A stretch of DNA of 64,000 nucleotides, from assembly GCA_009760855.2 (NCBI GenBank), contig WPIO01000179.1:159001-223000 (forward strand), given 5' to 3'. Below the pieces are notes generated by a model, which was not told the origin of the DNA, made no database searches, and saw nothing but the letters and a program-made list of their open reading frames with translations. Of the stretch, positions 11,005 through 20,489 are shown piece by piece. Within the stretch, counting starts at the first letter, position 1. Every line of letters starts with the position of its first letter. The position numbers were made by a program, and so were the translations under genes. Source of the DNA: Cristatella mucedo. Taxonomy: Eukaryota; Bryozoa; Phylactolaemata; Cristatellidae.

Positions 11005-11097
11005 TAGGCCCTTCACATATGCCACTGTGCTGGACCTCACGACCTCGACCAGACCTTGTCCGAGGCGAGCACCTTAACTACTCGGCCAAACCAGATC
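11005..11097 (-). mobile_element. SINE2 fragment
   Basis: The reverse complement matches the SINE2 tRNA-like half: A-box region near 11085-11060 (GAGTAGTTAAGGTGCTCGCC), degenerate B-box region near 11042, then CATATGTGAAG near 11018. It is followed immediately by a LINE-B 3'-UTR-like stretch (about 11108-11195, sharing ATAACATGGTTAG with 59600). A second SINE2 piece follows in the opposite orientation. Confidence 0.6.
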
Positions 11098-11214
11098 GAA
11101 TCATCAAACGGTTAGTGGTAGAATGCACAAAGTCAACGAACATAACATGGTTAGACATGACAGGCACAGTTTCAACATGCAAAATACAATAAATGATAGT
11201 CCATTTGACCCAGT

Positions 11215-11312
11215 TCTTATGGCCGAAGTCACGGGCTCGAGCCCCGTGGCACATGTGAAGTACCCGAATAGAAATTCTCTTGGGGCGCTATACAAATGAA
11301 TTATATACATTA
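11215..11312 (+). mobile_element. SINE2 fragment (B box to 3' tail)
   Basis: It contains the B-box-like GGGCTCGAGCCCC (11232-11244), then CATGTGAAGTACCC, and then the SINE2/LINE-B tail AATTCTCTTGGGGCGC followed by TATACAAATGAATTATAT. The A-box half is missing. Confidence 0.7.
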
Positions 11313-11561
11313 CCCTTTGAACAAACCGATGTATCGCCTCGATCGTTGTTCTCGGGTGATTCCCGGCAGCAGCTGCGATCGCACCTAACCAACATGCTCA
11401 TAACATGTGCAAGACATTAGCATTTTGGGATTATTAGTTGTTCTGTCATCACTGAAAGCTTCATTATATTTTCAAGTCATTTTGGCAAATTATCCAGATC
11501 AATCATGTAATTAAGGACTTGCAATAGAATTTATTCTATTTTGCCATACCAAGACAGCACA

Positions 11562-11633
11562 GGTTCTATGGTGTAATGGTTAGCACTCTGGACTTTGAAT
11601 CCAGCGATCCGAGTTCAAATCTCGGTAGAACCT
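11562..11633 (+). tRNA. tRNA-Gln (anticodon TTG), copy 2
   Basis: All 72 bases are identical to copy 1 at 9966, with the same cloverleaf and the anticodon TTG at 11595-11597. The flanks differ: upstream is AAGACAGCACA, and downstream a weaker TTTT terminator at 11638-11641. Identity restricted to the gene body suggests an older duplication kept by selection or gene conversion. Confidence 0.97.
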
Positions 11634-11641
11634 CAACTTTT

Positions 11642-12340
11642 ATCTTCTAGATTTCTATCACTTAACGGTAACTCTGGTTTCAAGTTTTCAATCATTTGAT
11701 TGAAGTCAGGTATACGGAATCAGCTGTTTATGTAGCCAACTGAGCACTTGACTTCCCTTGCAAAACCCAGAAGTGCTCTCAATAGATAGTACACATTGTG
11801 GGCAATACATGTCTAATACTAGCTTATCCCCATGAACAGTTGCAGGAAATGGCAGTGCTGCACTACAAGGCGTGTTTTAGTGTATATTGGCTGAGTGGTG
11901 AAGCACAGCTTAGCTGAAGAAACCGCCCTACTGATGGGCAGAGACTCCATGCAAAGTGACCTGGGTCGATAAGTGTACGAATCTTGAGTAACTTTGTTTT
12001 TAAACTTTTTCTAAGTGAGGCAGGCATTCGCTGTTTTTAAAAGCACTATGCTAATGGAATTCTTTACTCTGATCCTATCATAGAATTTGGCGTATGCTTT
12101 CTGTTGAGTTTTGACAATGCAGCAATGGCTAGCTTCCCTTGCTACATGTTTCCCCCTCATTATTGTCAGCGATAAGTACGCTGACATTCTGCTTGCTCGG
12201 GTCCTTTTTGTTCCTAAATAATGGCTGCAATAGCTCACTGTCTTATTGCTGCAGGTAGAAACCACAGCCCTGTGAAGATTGTGCACGTCCATCGCTTGTT
12301 AAAGGTAGGGGCAGCACGACTTCCGGTTGTTCATGCTTAA
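11642..12340. other. stretch without a supported gene
   Basis: AT-leaning sequence. The 93-residue minus frame at 12011-12292 shows no recognised domain. Confidence 0.4.
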
Positions 12341-12349
12341 TGTGGGGGC

Positions 12350-13018
12350 TTCTAACAAGTAAACTCCGTTGGTCCATCCGGAAGCAGGGAATTGGCGAAA
12401 ATGTCAGTCACCAGTTCGCAAGAAAGCAAAGAAGTTTGCAGTGCAGAAAGCCCAAGCTGCTGGAATGCAATGTCAACTTTTTTAGTAAGACTTTCGATAG
12501 CTTCAACGAGATTAATGATATACTTCTGTAGCGGCTTGCTGGCCTTGGCTGAATTTTATCGCGAACAAGAGCTGTTCGGCGGCGGGCTAGAGCCCCTTTG
12601 TCCTGGAGCAGTGAGCCAGAGAGGAGCGTCAGTGCGGTTAGAGAGGAAGCGCTTAAGAGCAAGCCAGGAAGCTCTGAGACGAGCGGTGGCGATTCGGCCT
12701 TTAGAATTGGTCCGATACCCGCGGAAGCTGCTGATGGATGTTGGCTGGCCTGTAAACCTCCGCCTTCACTCGGTCTAAGAAAGAATCGTCTGGAACCCAT
12801 TCGCCATTCAAGCTGGACAGAGGTGCCCTTCCAGTGGCCTGGGGACGGTATTAATTCCTTAGCGTAATGGGCCAAGGTGTCGGGCCCAATATCACTAAGC
12901 TCTTGCCCCATTGTCTCAGCTAAGTATTTAAGAGGCGAGCGACGCTCGCTCTGGGTCTTTTGTTCTCTTCTGGTCTTGTGTCCGGCTCTGCGCTTCGACG
13001 CCATCGGACTCGTTTCTC
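12350..13018 (-). pseudogene. possible decayed ORF, coiled-coil-like end
   Basis: The minus strand opens with an ATG at about 13018 (MASKRRAGHKTRREQK, basic). It continues with MGQELSDIGPDTLAHYAKEL, then seems to change frame near 12830 to a block with FLDRVKAEVYRPANIHQQL. After another change it ends with a heptad-like segment LQKYIINLVEAIESLTKKVD (about 12530-12475), running to a stop near 12350. The frame changes and the helical end resemble a decayed gag or ORF1-type protein, but I recognise no family. The upstream part overlaps an LTR-B promoter on the other strand, which weakens the case. Confidence 0.25.
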
Positions 13019-13600
13019 TGGAAGCGAGGGAGGAGGGCGGGCTCTCCGCCGACAATGGGCGGAACAGGACAAGACAGCGCTAGGAGGATTCGGTGGACAC
13101 CGCCGAATACGGTCGTATCGCGCCCGAGCTGGCATTCTGTGTTTCTTTTGTGTTATGTGCGTGCGCGCTAGCACGTGGTCTCGGCATAAGGATTCGCCGG
13201 TGCGAGCTAGGCGTAGTTGGCGTGTGTGGAGTCCCAGTTCTCCGGTTAGGGTTTAGGCTCCGGTTCGCGCCCAGTGTGGAGAAGTATAGTGTTGGTGCTG
13301 TTGAAAACGTACGAGGAGTGTGGAGATAAAACTGAGCTAGACGCGCAGCGACTTTGTGCGCTTGCGAATAAAGCTCAGTAAAATCCCCAATTTGTATGTC
13401 TCGCTTTCCAATTCACGCCGCGGACTCACGACCCCCTTTAGTAACGGTAAGCATGGTTAGCACCAGAAACGCTCGTTTTGTGGCGGCCAGCTTATTGCGC
13501 GTGGGCGCGCACCGAACGACATTAGGCGCTAGGTTAAGCCGCTAGGTAAGCGGCAGGTCAAGCCTACTCGGGCGAGCCTTCGGCGTTACACTTCACCCAT
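12890..13600 (+). mobile_element. LTR-B, long terminal repeat
   Basis: LTR-like unit with a TATA-like TATTTAAGAGG near 12924 and a polyadenylation signal in GCGAATAAAGCTCAGTAAAA (about 13363). Its end is near GGCGTTACA (about 13595). It aligns with a minus-strand copy at about 30160-31135: TATTTAAGA, GGACTCGTTT, a hairpin GGATTCGGTGG/CCGCCGAATA, AGACGCGCAGCGACTT, and AATAAAGCTCAGTAAAATCC. Two dispersed copies sharing promoter-to-polyA order in opposite orientations is the behaviour of an LTR family. No matching gag/pol was found next to it. Confidence 0.65.
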
Positions 13601-13742
13601 GCTTTATATGCCATATATGACATGAACCACCATTTTAAATATTGTCTGAAAAAGTCAGTTACCTACCATTACTTTTGCATGTATGATTACCGGCAACTCT
13701 ACTATATCATTATCGCGGGTTTTGATGTTGGCATGGCGATAT

Positions 13743-13832
13743 TTCTAATCGGGTAACGATTAGCACCAAGGACATTGAATGCAGCTCTGAACTTTAAATC
13801 CACCGATCCTAGTTCAAATATTCGATAAACCT
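13743..13832 (+). pseudogene. tRNA-Gln pseudogene with duplicated anticodon arm
   Basis: It matches tRNA-Gln from TTCTA at the 5' side to AAACCT at the 3' side, with many substitutions. TAACGATTAGCACC covers the D arm. GGACATTGAATGCAGC is then followed by a second anticodon-arm copy, CTCTGAACTTTAAATCC. The T arm CGATCCTAGTTCAAAT closes it. The extra arm makes it about 18 bases too long to fold as a tRNA. It lies 2.1 kb downstream of copy 2 on the same strand. Confidence 0.8.
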
Positions 13833-14104
13833 TGCGGCTTGTGTAGGTCAAAATAGGCGATATGTTATTACTCCTCCTTCGGTCTTTGTAGGTCATGGAT
13901 GCAGCTTTCTAAGAAGGCGCGGATGTTACGTTTATTTAGAGCTGCGAACGTGAAACCCAATTACTATTGTACCCTAGTGTAGGTGAAGCAACGGACATTT
14001 GATATGCCGGGCTGGGCGTCGCCCTTCCCGGAAGGGAAAAGCCTGGGGTTAGCTCCCACAGGCCCGAGGACCTGAACCTGGGACGGCATGCTCGCTCTCT
14101 TTCG

Positions 14105-14895
14105 GTGGAAGCCCTAGACTGGGGTAATAATAATATAATAATAATGCACTTGGTAAAGCGCTCTCGGAGAACTCAATCTCTCTCTAGGCGCTTTACATTT
14201 GCTGCAAAGGGAAGTGCAATTAAATGGTGAGTAATATCATGCTTGATAAACAAACACAATGAATAACATGGTTAGGGGTGAAATGCACAGGGTCAGCATG
14301 CAAATGTGGTTAGTGGCAGAATGCACAGTGCCAGCACGCATAAGCACATGAAAGACGAATCACAGGTGCCCACTAGATGCTCTCCTAAATAGGTGTGTTT
14401 TCAAGTTCCTTTTAAATGTGGTCAGGTCAGGGGATGTTCTGACGCAAGTCGGGAGGAAGTTACAGGCTTTAGGAGCATACCAACTAAATGCACGGTCTCC
14501 AAAGGATTTGAGGTTTGTACGAGGTATTTGTAGACTGTTGGATTCCGAAAAGCGGGTGGTACGATGCTTGGCCCGATGTGGGAGTATATCTGAGAGATTG
14601 GCTGGAGCCAAAGAATGAAGTGACCTAAAAGTGAGCGACAAAACCTTGAAGTCAATCCGTTGCTTGACTGGTAGCCAGTGCAGGTCGGCAAGAAGTGGAG
14701 TAATGTGGTAACTGCGACGCTCATGACAGACAAGCCTAGCTGCAGAGTTTTGCACCAGCTGCAATCGCCTGATCGCACATGCTGGTAGGCCAGTAAGCAG
14801 TGAGTTGCAGAAGTCGAGACGGGATGTCACGAATGCATGGACCAACTTGGACGTGGTATCCTTATCTAAACAAGCCCAAATTTTAGGGTAGTCGT
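14105..14895 (-). mobile_element. LINE-B (L2-like), 3' part with RT C-terminal ORF
   Basis: The longest open LINE-B frame (14845 to 14360, 161 residues) begins at TSRLDFCNSLLTGLP. It runs through LHWLPVKQRIDFKVLSLTF and ends FKRNLKTHLFRRA, the region downstream of the reverse-transcriptase catalytic core in L2/CR1-type LINEs. The 3' UTR follows at lower coordinates: the tail GGCGCTTTACATTTGC read as complement near 14190, then an ATT-type simple repeat (14125-14143). It is 5'-truncated at 14895, directly against LTR-A sequence. Confidence 0.85.
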
Positions 14896-15280
14896 TTACT
14901 TGGATTATCCAAGAGTTACTCAGCTAGCCGGATCTTTGATGGCGTACGCTTGGACCCTTGGGACGGAGTCAGTACACCGGCTGAAGTCAGTGCCTCAGTC
15001 GGCTTCAGCAGACTGTAGTCTGCTGAAGCCGACTGAGGCACTGACACGTGTGTTCGCGCATGCGGCCATGTGTCTTGCGCCTCTATAGCTTTCTTTGTAT
15101 AGGATCCTCCTATACACTTATCTAGTCGCCCTTTGTGTAGCGAATGCGTGTATATTATATAAAGTGTTTGGTCGATCACCAGTAAACTACCGATGCTAGA
15201 GGTCCCGCGTAACGACCATGAACGGGTAAAGATGTAGGGAAGATAGCGGAATTAACTAGCACGAGGGGAACGCGGCTACA
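14896..15280 (+). mobile_element. LTR-A, 5'-truncated, upstream of gypsy gag
   Basis: It aligns collinearly with the solo LTR at 18431-19188 (opposite orientation) from GGATTATCC to the shared 3' end CGCGGCTACA. It includes GAGTTACTCAGC, GCGTACGC, GTTCGCGC and a TATA-like TATATTATATAAAG near 15150. Immediately after the end comes TTTTGGTGACCCAGACG, placed like a primer-binding site. A 29-bp palindrome (14986-15045) is an addition not present in the other copy. The LTR start is missing, replaced by LINE-B. Confidence 0.75.
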
Positions 15281-15281
15281 T

Positions 15282-15299
15282 TTTGGTGACCCAGACGTT
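15282..15299 (+). other. primer-binding-site-like motif after LTR-A
   Basis: TTTGGTGACCCAGACGTT starts two bases after the LTR-A end. TTGGTGACCC-type motifs are common at this spot in gypsy-type elements. The cognate tRNA was not determined. Confidence 0.6.
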
Positions 15300-15329
15300 A
15301 CCAACATTTTAGCAACCTTCTTGATATTT

Positions 15330-15465
15330 GCAGCGTGTAGTTCGTATGTACGTATGTATGTGTAGTTCGTATGTACGTATGTATGTATATATTGTATGCC
15401 GGTACCTGAGTTGTGACCGTAAGGTCAAGGGAGCGTGTAGTTCGTATGTATGTATTGTATGTCTG
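15330..15465 (+). repeat. tandem repeat in gypsy leader
   Basis: Three imperfect copies of a unit with GTGTAGTTCGTATGTACG followed by TATG repeats, at about 15333, 15361 and 15434. The second and third are separated by unrelated sequence. It lies in the untranslated leader of the gypsy-like element. Confidence 0.7.
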
Positions 15466-15924
15466 ATAAGCCACTGGTGAGCTGTAAGAAGCACCACCGA
15501 GAGGGGCCGGTGCACAGCTGTGGTCCGCCTGTGATGTGGTATGGACACAGGCCGGTAACCAGCTGGTGGCCAGATGGTGGATTCACCATCAGGGTCGGCT
15601 AGTGCACCGTTGTGGTCGATGAGTCATCGGAGTCGACCAGGGGAGGGCAGTCGTGTGAGGGCAGGGGCTGAGGGGAGCCGTGTGCTCTTGGGCTCCGTGT
15701 GTTGGGAATAAACTGTCGGTGTTGGGCATCGGCTGGCTCTCTGCTGTGCAACCAAACTACACAGCTTATGTTTTTATATGGGTCGTTTTACTTGTATCTT
15801 ATATTCGTAGATAGTGACCAGTATTCATATCATGCCACGAGTTAAGGGGTTTCTGTGGTGGAATTTGAATGGTCAACATAGTCGCATGAGGGAGGGATAG
15901 GACAGGCATAGAACCCATGCAGTA

Positions 15925-17098
15925 ATGTCCGACAGTGATTATCCCAGCTATCCAATAGATCAAGAGGTGTATTATCTGCCACAGCCCGACAAAGTGTCGT
16001 GTGATGAAGACTCTTTAGAAGCAGGGACTCAAGTTGGGTACGAGCACGAAAGACTAGTGAATTGGCACCGACTTGGGCACCAAGGTTATTCCCAGCTAAC
16101 GCCGGATACGGATCTTGGTGGGGTCACAGTCGTGAGAGCTCTACAAGTCTCTGAGCCCCTAGCTACACCACGTGAGCATCTTGCTGCTGCTGCTGACGCC
16201 TGGCCAGCGGGTTGTGCCAGCACCCCTGCAGTCAGACAACTGACGCCGATAACCAGCCAGCTGCAGATGAGCGTTGGCCAAGAGCCGCCGTGCGTCCCGT
16301 GCACTCCAGGCCTAGTAGTTCCACTAAAGGGCTTTAGCGATTGTGGAAGCGAATCGTTCAAGAACTGGTAAAAGCGATTCTGTGTACTGGCGAGGGGCTG
16401 TGGGTGGACTAGCGATATCCAGTGGGATAAACTAGGGTTGTTTTTTGAGGGCAGGGCGACAAGGATGTTCATCAGAGCGACAGAGTCGCTGGGTAGCTAC
16501 TATATCTTTGAGCAGCTGGTAGAAGCCCCGTGGGCAGTTTTTGAACTGAGTGGATGGCAGGAGGCTGCTAGAATGCGCTTGTGTGCCAAACAACAATTAT
16601 CGCAGCAAAGTGTGTATGAATTTTATTAATGCAACTTAAAGGATGCAGGAATGGCGTACCCTACGATGGCCGCTGCCGACCTCGACGGAGTACTGCTTCC
16701 GATTTTTATGCGTGGCTTAAACCCACGGCTAGCACGTGTTTCACCGTGGGTTTCACAGCTTGAACGAAAATCTGCTATATGCCGAGCGTTGCAAAGAGCT
16801 TGAGAGGCAGAAACAGGTTGGCAGGTGGGGTGGCAGGCCCATGGTAGGGCAATCCAGTGGCATGGGCCAACATGAAACCGGTACCACTATGGTGAGCCCT
16901 TGTGAGCAACTCCTGTCATCCCAGTTCCAGAGCCTTTGTGACATCGAGGCTAGGCTTGAATCAAGAGAAGTTTCGACCAGTCTTGGGGGCGGTCGTGGTG
17001 GGAGACCGGACGATATCTATACCGACGATAGACGGCCGATTCGTCGACGATGCAAGCAGCCTGGCCATATAGAGCAGCAATGCAGGCAGCAGGAATAG
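15925..17098 (+). pseudogene. gag: gypsy-like gag remnant with broken zinc knuckle
   Basis: It begins with ATG at 15925 and an acidic N-terminus (MSDSDYPSYP); this frame stays open to 16371. The frame then breaks several times. A final segment (about 16736-17098) contains SLNENLLYAERCKELERQ, as in gag C-termini. It ends in a zinc-knuckle-like CKQPGHIEQQC, i.e. C-x4-H-x4-C. The first cysteine of the C-x2-C pair is replaced by arginine, so the knuckle is damaged. It sits between LTR-A and a retropepsin frame, the normal gag position. Gag forms the particle and binds RNA; this copy cannot. Confidence 0.7.
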
Positions 17099-17259
17099 GC
17101 TCAGATTCGCAGCAGGCCGGCTACGGGGCTTCCACGTGTTGCTGCCTGCCTGCGAGCAATAACCCATGTTGGGGCTGCCGGGGGTCATACGGGGCTGGGA
17201 AAACCCAATCCAGACGGAGCACGAGCTGGCCGAGAGCCCCCATAGCCCAACGGTTTGAC

Positions 17260-17640
17260 TAGCACCGGTGCCGCAGGTCGGAGCAACGCTCGGCGCTCGA
17301 GATACTCATCATCGCAGGCATTCTCACCACGGCGTTGGACCTGCAAACAGATGGCCGTAACATAGCTGCCCTTCTGGATTCCGGTGCCGAAATCTCATTA
17401 GTTGATGCAAAGTATACTATAGCCTGGGGCGTGAGATTGAAGAAGTCCACCATGAAAGCCGTCGGGGTGACCGGGGCACCGCTAGAGATCCTAGGCACAG
17501 CCAGTGTCCTGATCACAATGGCAAAATTGGTAAGGAGGCACATAGTGCATATGGCTGAAGGCAGCTCGCTTCCAGTGCTACAAGGGACCGACTTCATCAG
17601 GAAACTTCCCCTTTTACTCTGGACTATGAGAAAGGTGTAG
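17260..17640 (+). pseudogene. pro: gypsy-like retropepsin (protease) remnant
   Basis: The open frame contains AALLDSGAEISLVD, where DSG is the retropepsin catalytic aspartate motif. It is followed by an Ile/Val-rich stretch and then LPVLQGTDFIRKL, the equivalent of the ILGxDFL flap-side motif. Spacing between the two, about 75 residues, suits a retroviral-type aspartic protease. It follows the gag remnant on the same strand. The sequence after it (to about 17880, containing VPDDLDIAP) may be the start of the polymerase linker, but no reverse-transcriptase core is present; the element is 3'-truncated. Confidence 0.7.
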
Positions 17641-18257
17641 CAACTATCGGGACTTGAACAATAAATCTGAGGAGCAACCGCTCTTGTGACCCACCTGAGG
17701 TTGATGTGCCTGTGCCAGATGACCTAGATATTGCACCTAGGTGCGAGCAGTTGTTCAAATGTCCCGTGACAGCTGCAATAGATAGTGAGTGGCTCTTCGA
17801 GCCCAACGAATGGAGGCTGGCAGGGCTGGGTCGGGCGGCAGCTAGGGTACACTATGACTTGGATTTAAGTCAACAATCATAACAAGTAATGGAAAAAGAA
17901 GAAACAAGCCATCATTGTACTTGGAGAATTCCGTGAATCATGGCGGCTGATGCACGCTGGAAGAGGGACTCAGGTACAACTTCAAAAATATACCCGCTTC
18001 CGTATTGGACTTGGGGGTGGCACCTTAGTTCCTTCAGCACAAATGAAACATGAAATTAAATTTCTTACGTATCAATCTAACCTGTCTGGCTACAATTTTA
18101 AGGACTGGGTGTAGAATCCATAAGCTTTCGTCACAGCGCTTGTACAATTTTGCTTCAATATTCCACTCAAAAGTAAAACGAATGAAGTGCCGATCAATGA
18201 GAATAGATGCACCCGTGTCGTAACAGACTGGCGAGAAGCTGATAACCAGCCTTCGTT

Positions 18258-18355
18258 CAAAATAATAGTACAATTCCAAAATAATAGTACAATTCCAAAA
18301 TAATAGTACAATTCCAAAATAATAGTACAATTCCAAAATAATAGTACAATTCCAA
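18258..18355 (+). repeat. 19-bp tandem repeat, about five copies
   Basis: The unit AAAATAATAGTACAATTCC is repeated about five times with near-perfect identity. It directly abuts the 3' tail of the minus-strand LINE-B that starts near 18356, so it may have grown from that LINE's terminal simple repeat. Confidence 0.95.
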
Positions 18356-18430
18356 AATTTGCATTGTACTCTAATAGAACTGAACCTTTTCTAGGCGTTG
18401 CACAAATGCTGGAAAAGAAGCATGTCAACT
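18356..18430 (-). mobile_element. LINE-B 3' tail (first half of a split copy)
   Basis: The plus strand reads CTCTAATAGAACTGAACC, TTTTCTAGGCGTTGCAC, AAATGCTGGAAAAGAAGC, the reverse complement of the LINE-B tail. The same LINE resumes at about 19189 after the solo LTR-A. Confidence 0.75.
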
Positions 18431-19188
18431 TGTAGCCGAGTTCCAGGGGTCAGAGGCTAGTAGGGGTAGAGCCAAACCCCGCCATATTCCAAACCCCGCC
18501 ATACTCCGGCCACGCTGCCGCTCGCCATGCCGATGAGCTAGGGTAAGACGAGCGGCAGTCAGGTTAAACCACTTTATAATACCGCATGCACCAAAAACAA
18601 CAGGGGAACTAAACAAGTCTACAGGGAGGGTCCTATACACAATACACTATGGGGGCGCAGGACGACGCAGCAAGCGCGAACAAACGTGTTAGTTTGTCAG
18701 TCGGCTTCCGCAGTCCTGTCGTTGTACCGACTCCGAATCCAACAGTACGAGCGTACGCCGTCCAAAACCCGGCTGGCTGAGTAACTGCTTGGCTAGTCCG
18801 AGTCGACAACCACCACAGTCGAGAGCTTCCACCGAAAGACGCCAACACACGGGGGGGGGGTGGGGAGTCACGAACACGCAACGCGGGGAACGCGGAATAT
18901 ACAAGTCTCAAGAACGAGCGAGCTATCCAGCTCGGCTCGGGCCTTGGGTACTCGTTCCCTTGCGTGCGTAGCAGCATCGCCGGAGCACGCTTGCAACCAT
19001 CCAGGTGCATAACTCGGCGAGACCGGGAGCCTCCAACACCACGACTTACTCGGCCAGCTTCTCCTACCCAAGAGCCACGGTGACCTCACGTCACCACGCA
19101 TGCCGTAGGTCCGACCCCGGCCTAGCCGGTGACCCTAACCCTCATTATAGCCGTCCGGTCCCAGCCAACCGAACCCAGCCTGGGTAAA
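18431..19188 (-). mobile_element. solo LTR-A inserted in LINE-B
   Basis: A repeat of about 758 bp. Its minus-strand 3' end, CTCGGCTACA, matches the LTR-A end at 15280. A TATA-like box reads as CCACTTTATAATACC on the plus strand near 18570. Alignment to LTR-A covers GTTCGCGC, GAAGCCGACTGA, GCGTACGC and GTTACTCAGCC. AACT lies on both sides (18427-18430 and 19189-19192), a plausible 4-bp target duplication; CAACT/AAACT would be a 5-bp one with one mismatch. No internal region is present, so it is a solo LTR. The outer start of the LTR is not canonical TG, so that border may be off by a few bases. Confidence 0.75.
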
Positions 19189-20040
19189 AACTGAATATTG
19201 ATCGAGCAAACCATTTCTGCATGCACACGATCACAAAGGACAATTCTCACGGACTGACTAAATGCTGTACGAAACTGGTGGCTTCAGGCTCGTTTTGAAT
19301 ATCAACAATCAGGATTTGTCGTATGTCAGTCGGAGTTAAGCTCTGAAAGTACGGATAATGTAAGACGCGGTCTCCAAAGAACTTTAGGTTGATTATTGAT
19401 TCACGTTAGCCGGCTGTAGGATGGTAAACCTGGGGCGTACGTAATTTTGGTCGAGCGAGAAATAAGTTTGAGTAATAGAATCAAGGGACCTTAAAATCGG
19501 TGACTGGACCTTGGAGTCGATACGTGGCCCGATGCCAGTTGTCGCTTGACGAAAGTTGTAAGTGCAGATCTGCGAAAAATGGTGAACTGCAGCAGTCACG
19601 ACGCTCGTAATAAACATGACCAGCTGCTGAGTTAAGCACCTATGCAAACGTCTTATTACTCAAGCAAAGCATACCTGCAATCTGAGATTGCTAAAGTCTA
19701 GGTCGAATGTCATAAAGGCATTTACTGAGTTGGTACGATTGCCGTGAGATCTACATTTGTCGTTTCTAATATCGTGAGAGGCTCCACTGAAAAATGTCTA
19801 TCTACCTTCAGTTTTAGGGATAAGGTCTCGGCCATTTTGGAATAAGTATGTGATTGGTAACTCCACGTCACGCGTATGAAAGCACAGATCGTCGGGCTTG
19901 CCACATGAGAGCATTTCCCAGGGTATACGTCTGATTTTTGTTTACATTGCGGCAGCCGTGAGAGAAAGCGTACCAATCTGTAAGAGTCGGCGGAAAATCG
20001 TAGCCAGTTTGTCAATATTTTTGGCAACTTTACAAATTGC
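19189..20040 (-). mobile_element. LINE-B (second half of the split copy)
   Basis: It resumes the LINE-B 3' UTR (CTGAATATTGATCGAGCAAACC). It is then collinear with 14230-14870: GCGGTCTCCAAAGAACTTT near 19370, a CACGACGCTCGTAATAAAC block near 19598, and a GTCATAAAGGCATTTACTG block near 19709. Divergence is higher than in other copies. The upstream limit is unclear; sequence to about 20040 may belong to it. Confidence 0.6.
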
Positions 20041-20489
20041 AAGCAAAGCCGAATTCTGACACCTCATTGAGTTTTGAAACTGCGAGGAGGGCTGTAAATA
20101 AACCAAAATCCGCTGCTGGATCTTGGCTTGTGGCTCGATGTGAAACTATGTCGGCAATCAGCCCCACTGCAGACCTACATTCGTTTCTTCGGTGATTGAT
20201 TAGGCGATCAGAATATATCCATGTTATCATCATTAACCAGTTAATATGCTTCCTTTTAGCCTATTTAAAGTGCAGGAGGAGATTTTGTTTTCTCAAGACA
20301 CTGTACATTGCAATATTGTTATTGCTGCCGCTTGAAAGGACTGCCTAGCTGAACAGCGCCAGCAATGCATTTCCTTGTCTGGTCTCATACGAGGGTTAAA
20401 AATTAGAAGGAACCCGCGGCGATGTACATATAGATGGTCATTCTGATGCCTTCTTATTTTGCTTAGCAAAATTGATTAGAAATTTTTTC

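Noticed and set aside
15330-15465. A possible CRISPR-like repeat array in the gypsy leader
   Set aside because: Units are imperfect, irregularly spaced and made of TATG simple repeats in a eukaryotic retrotransposon leader; not a CRISPR array.
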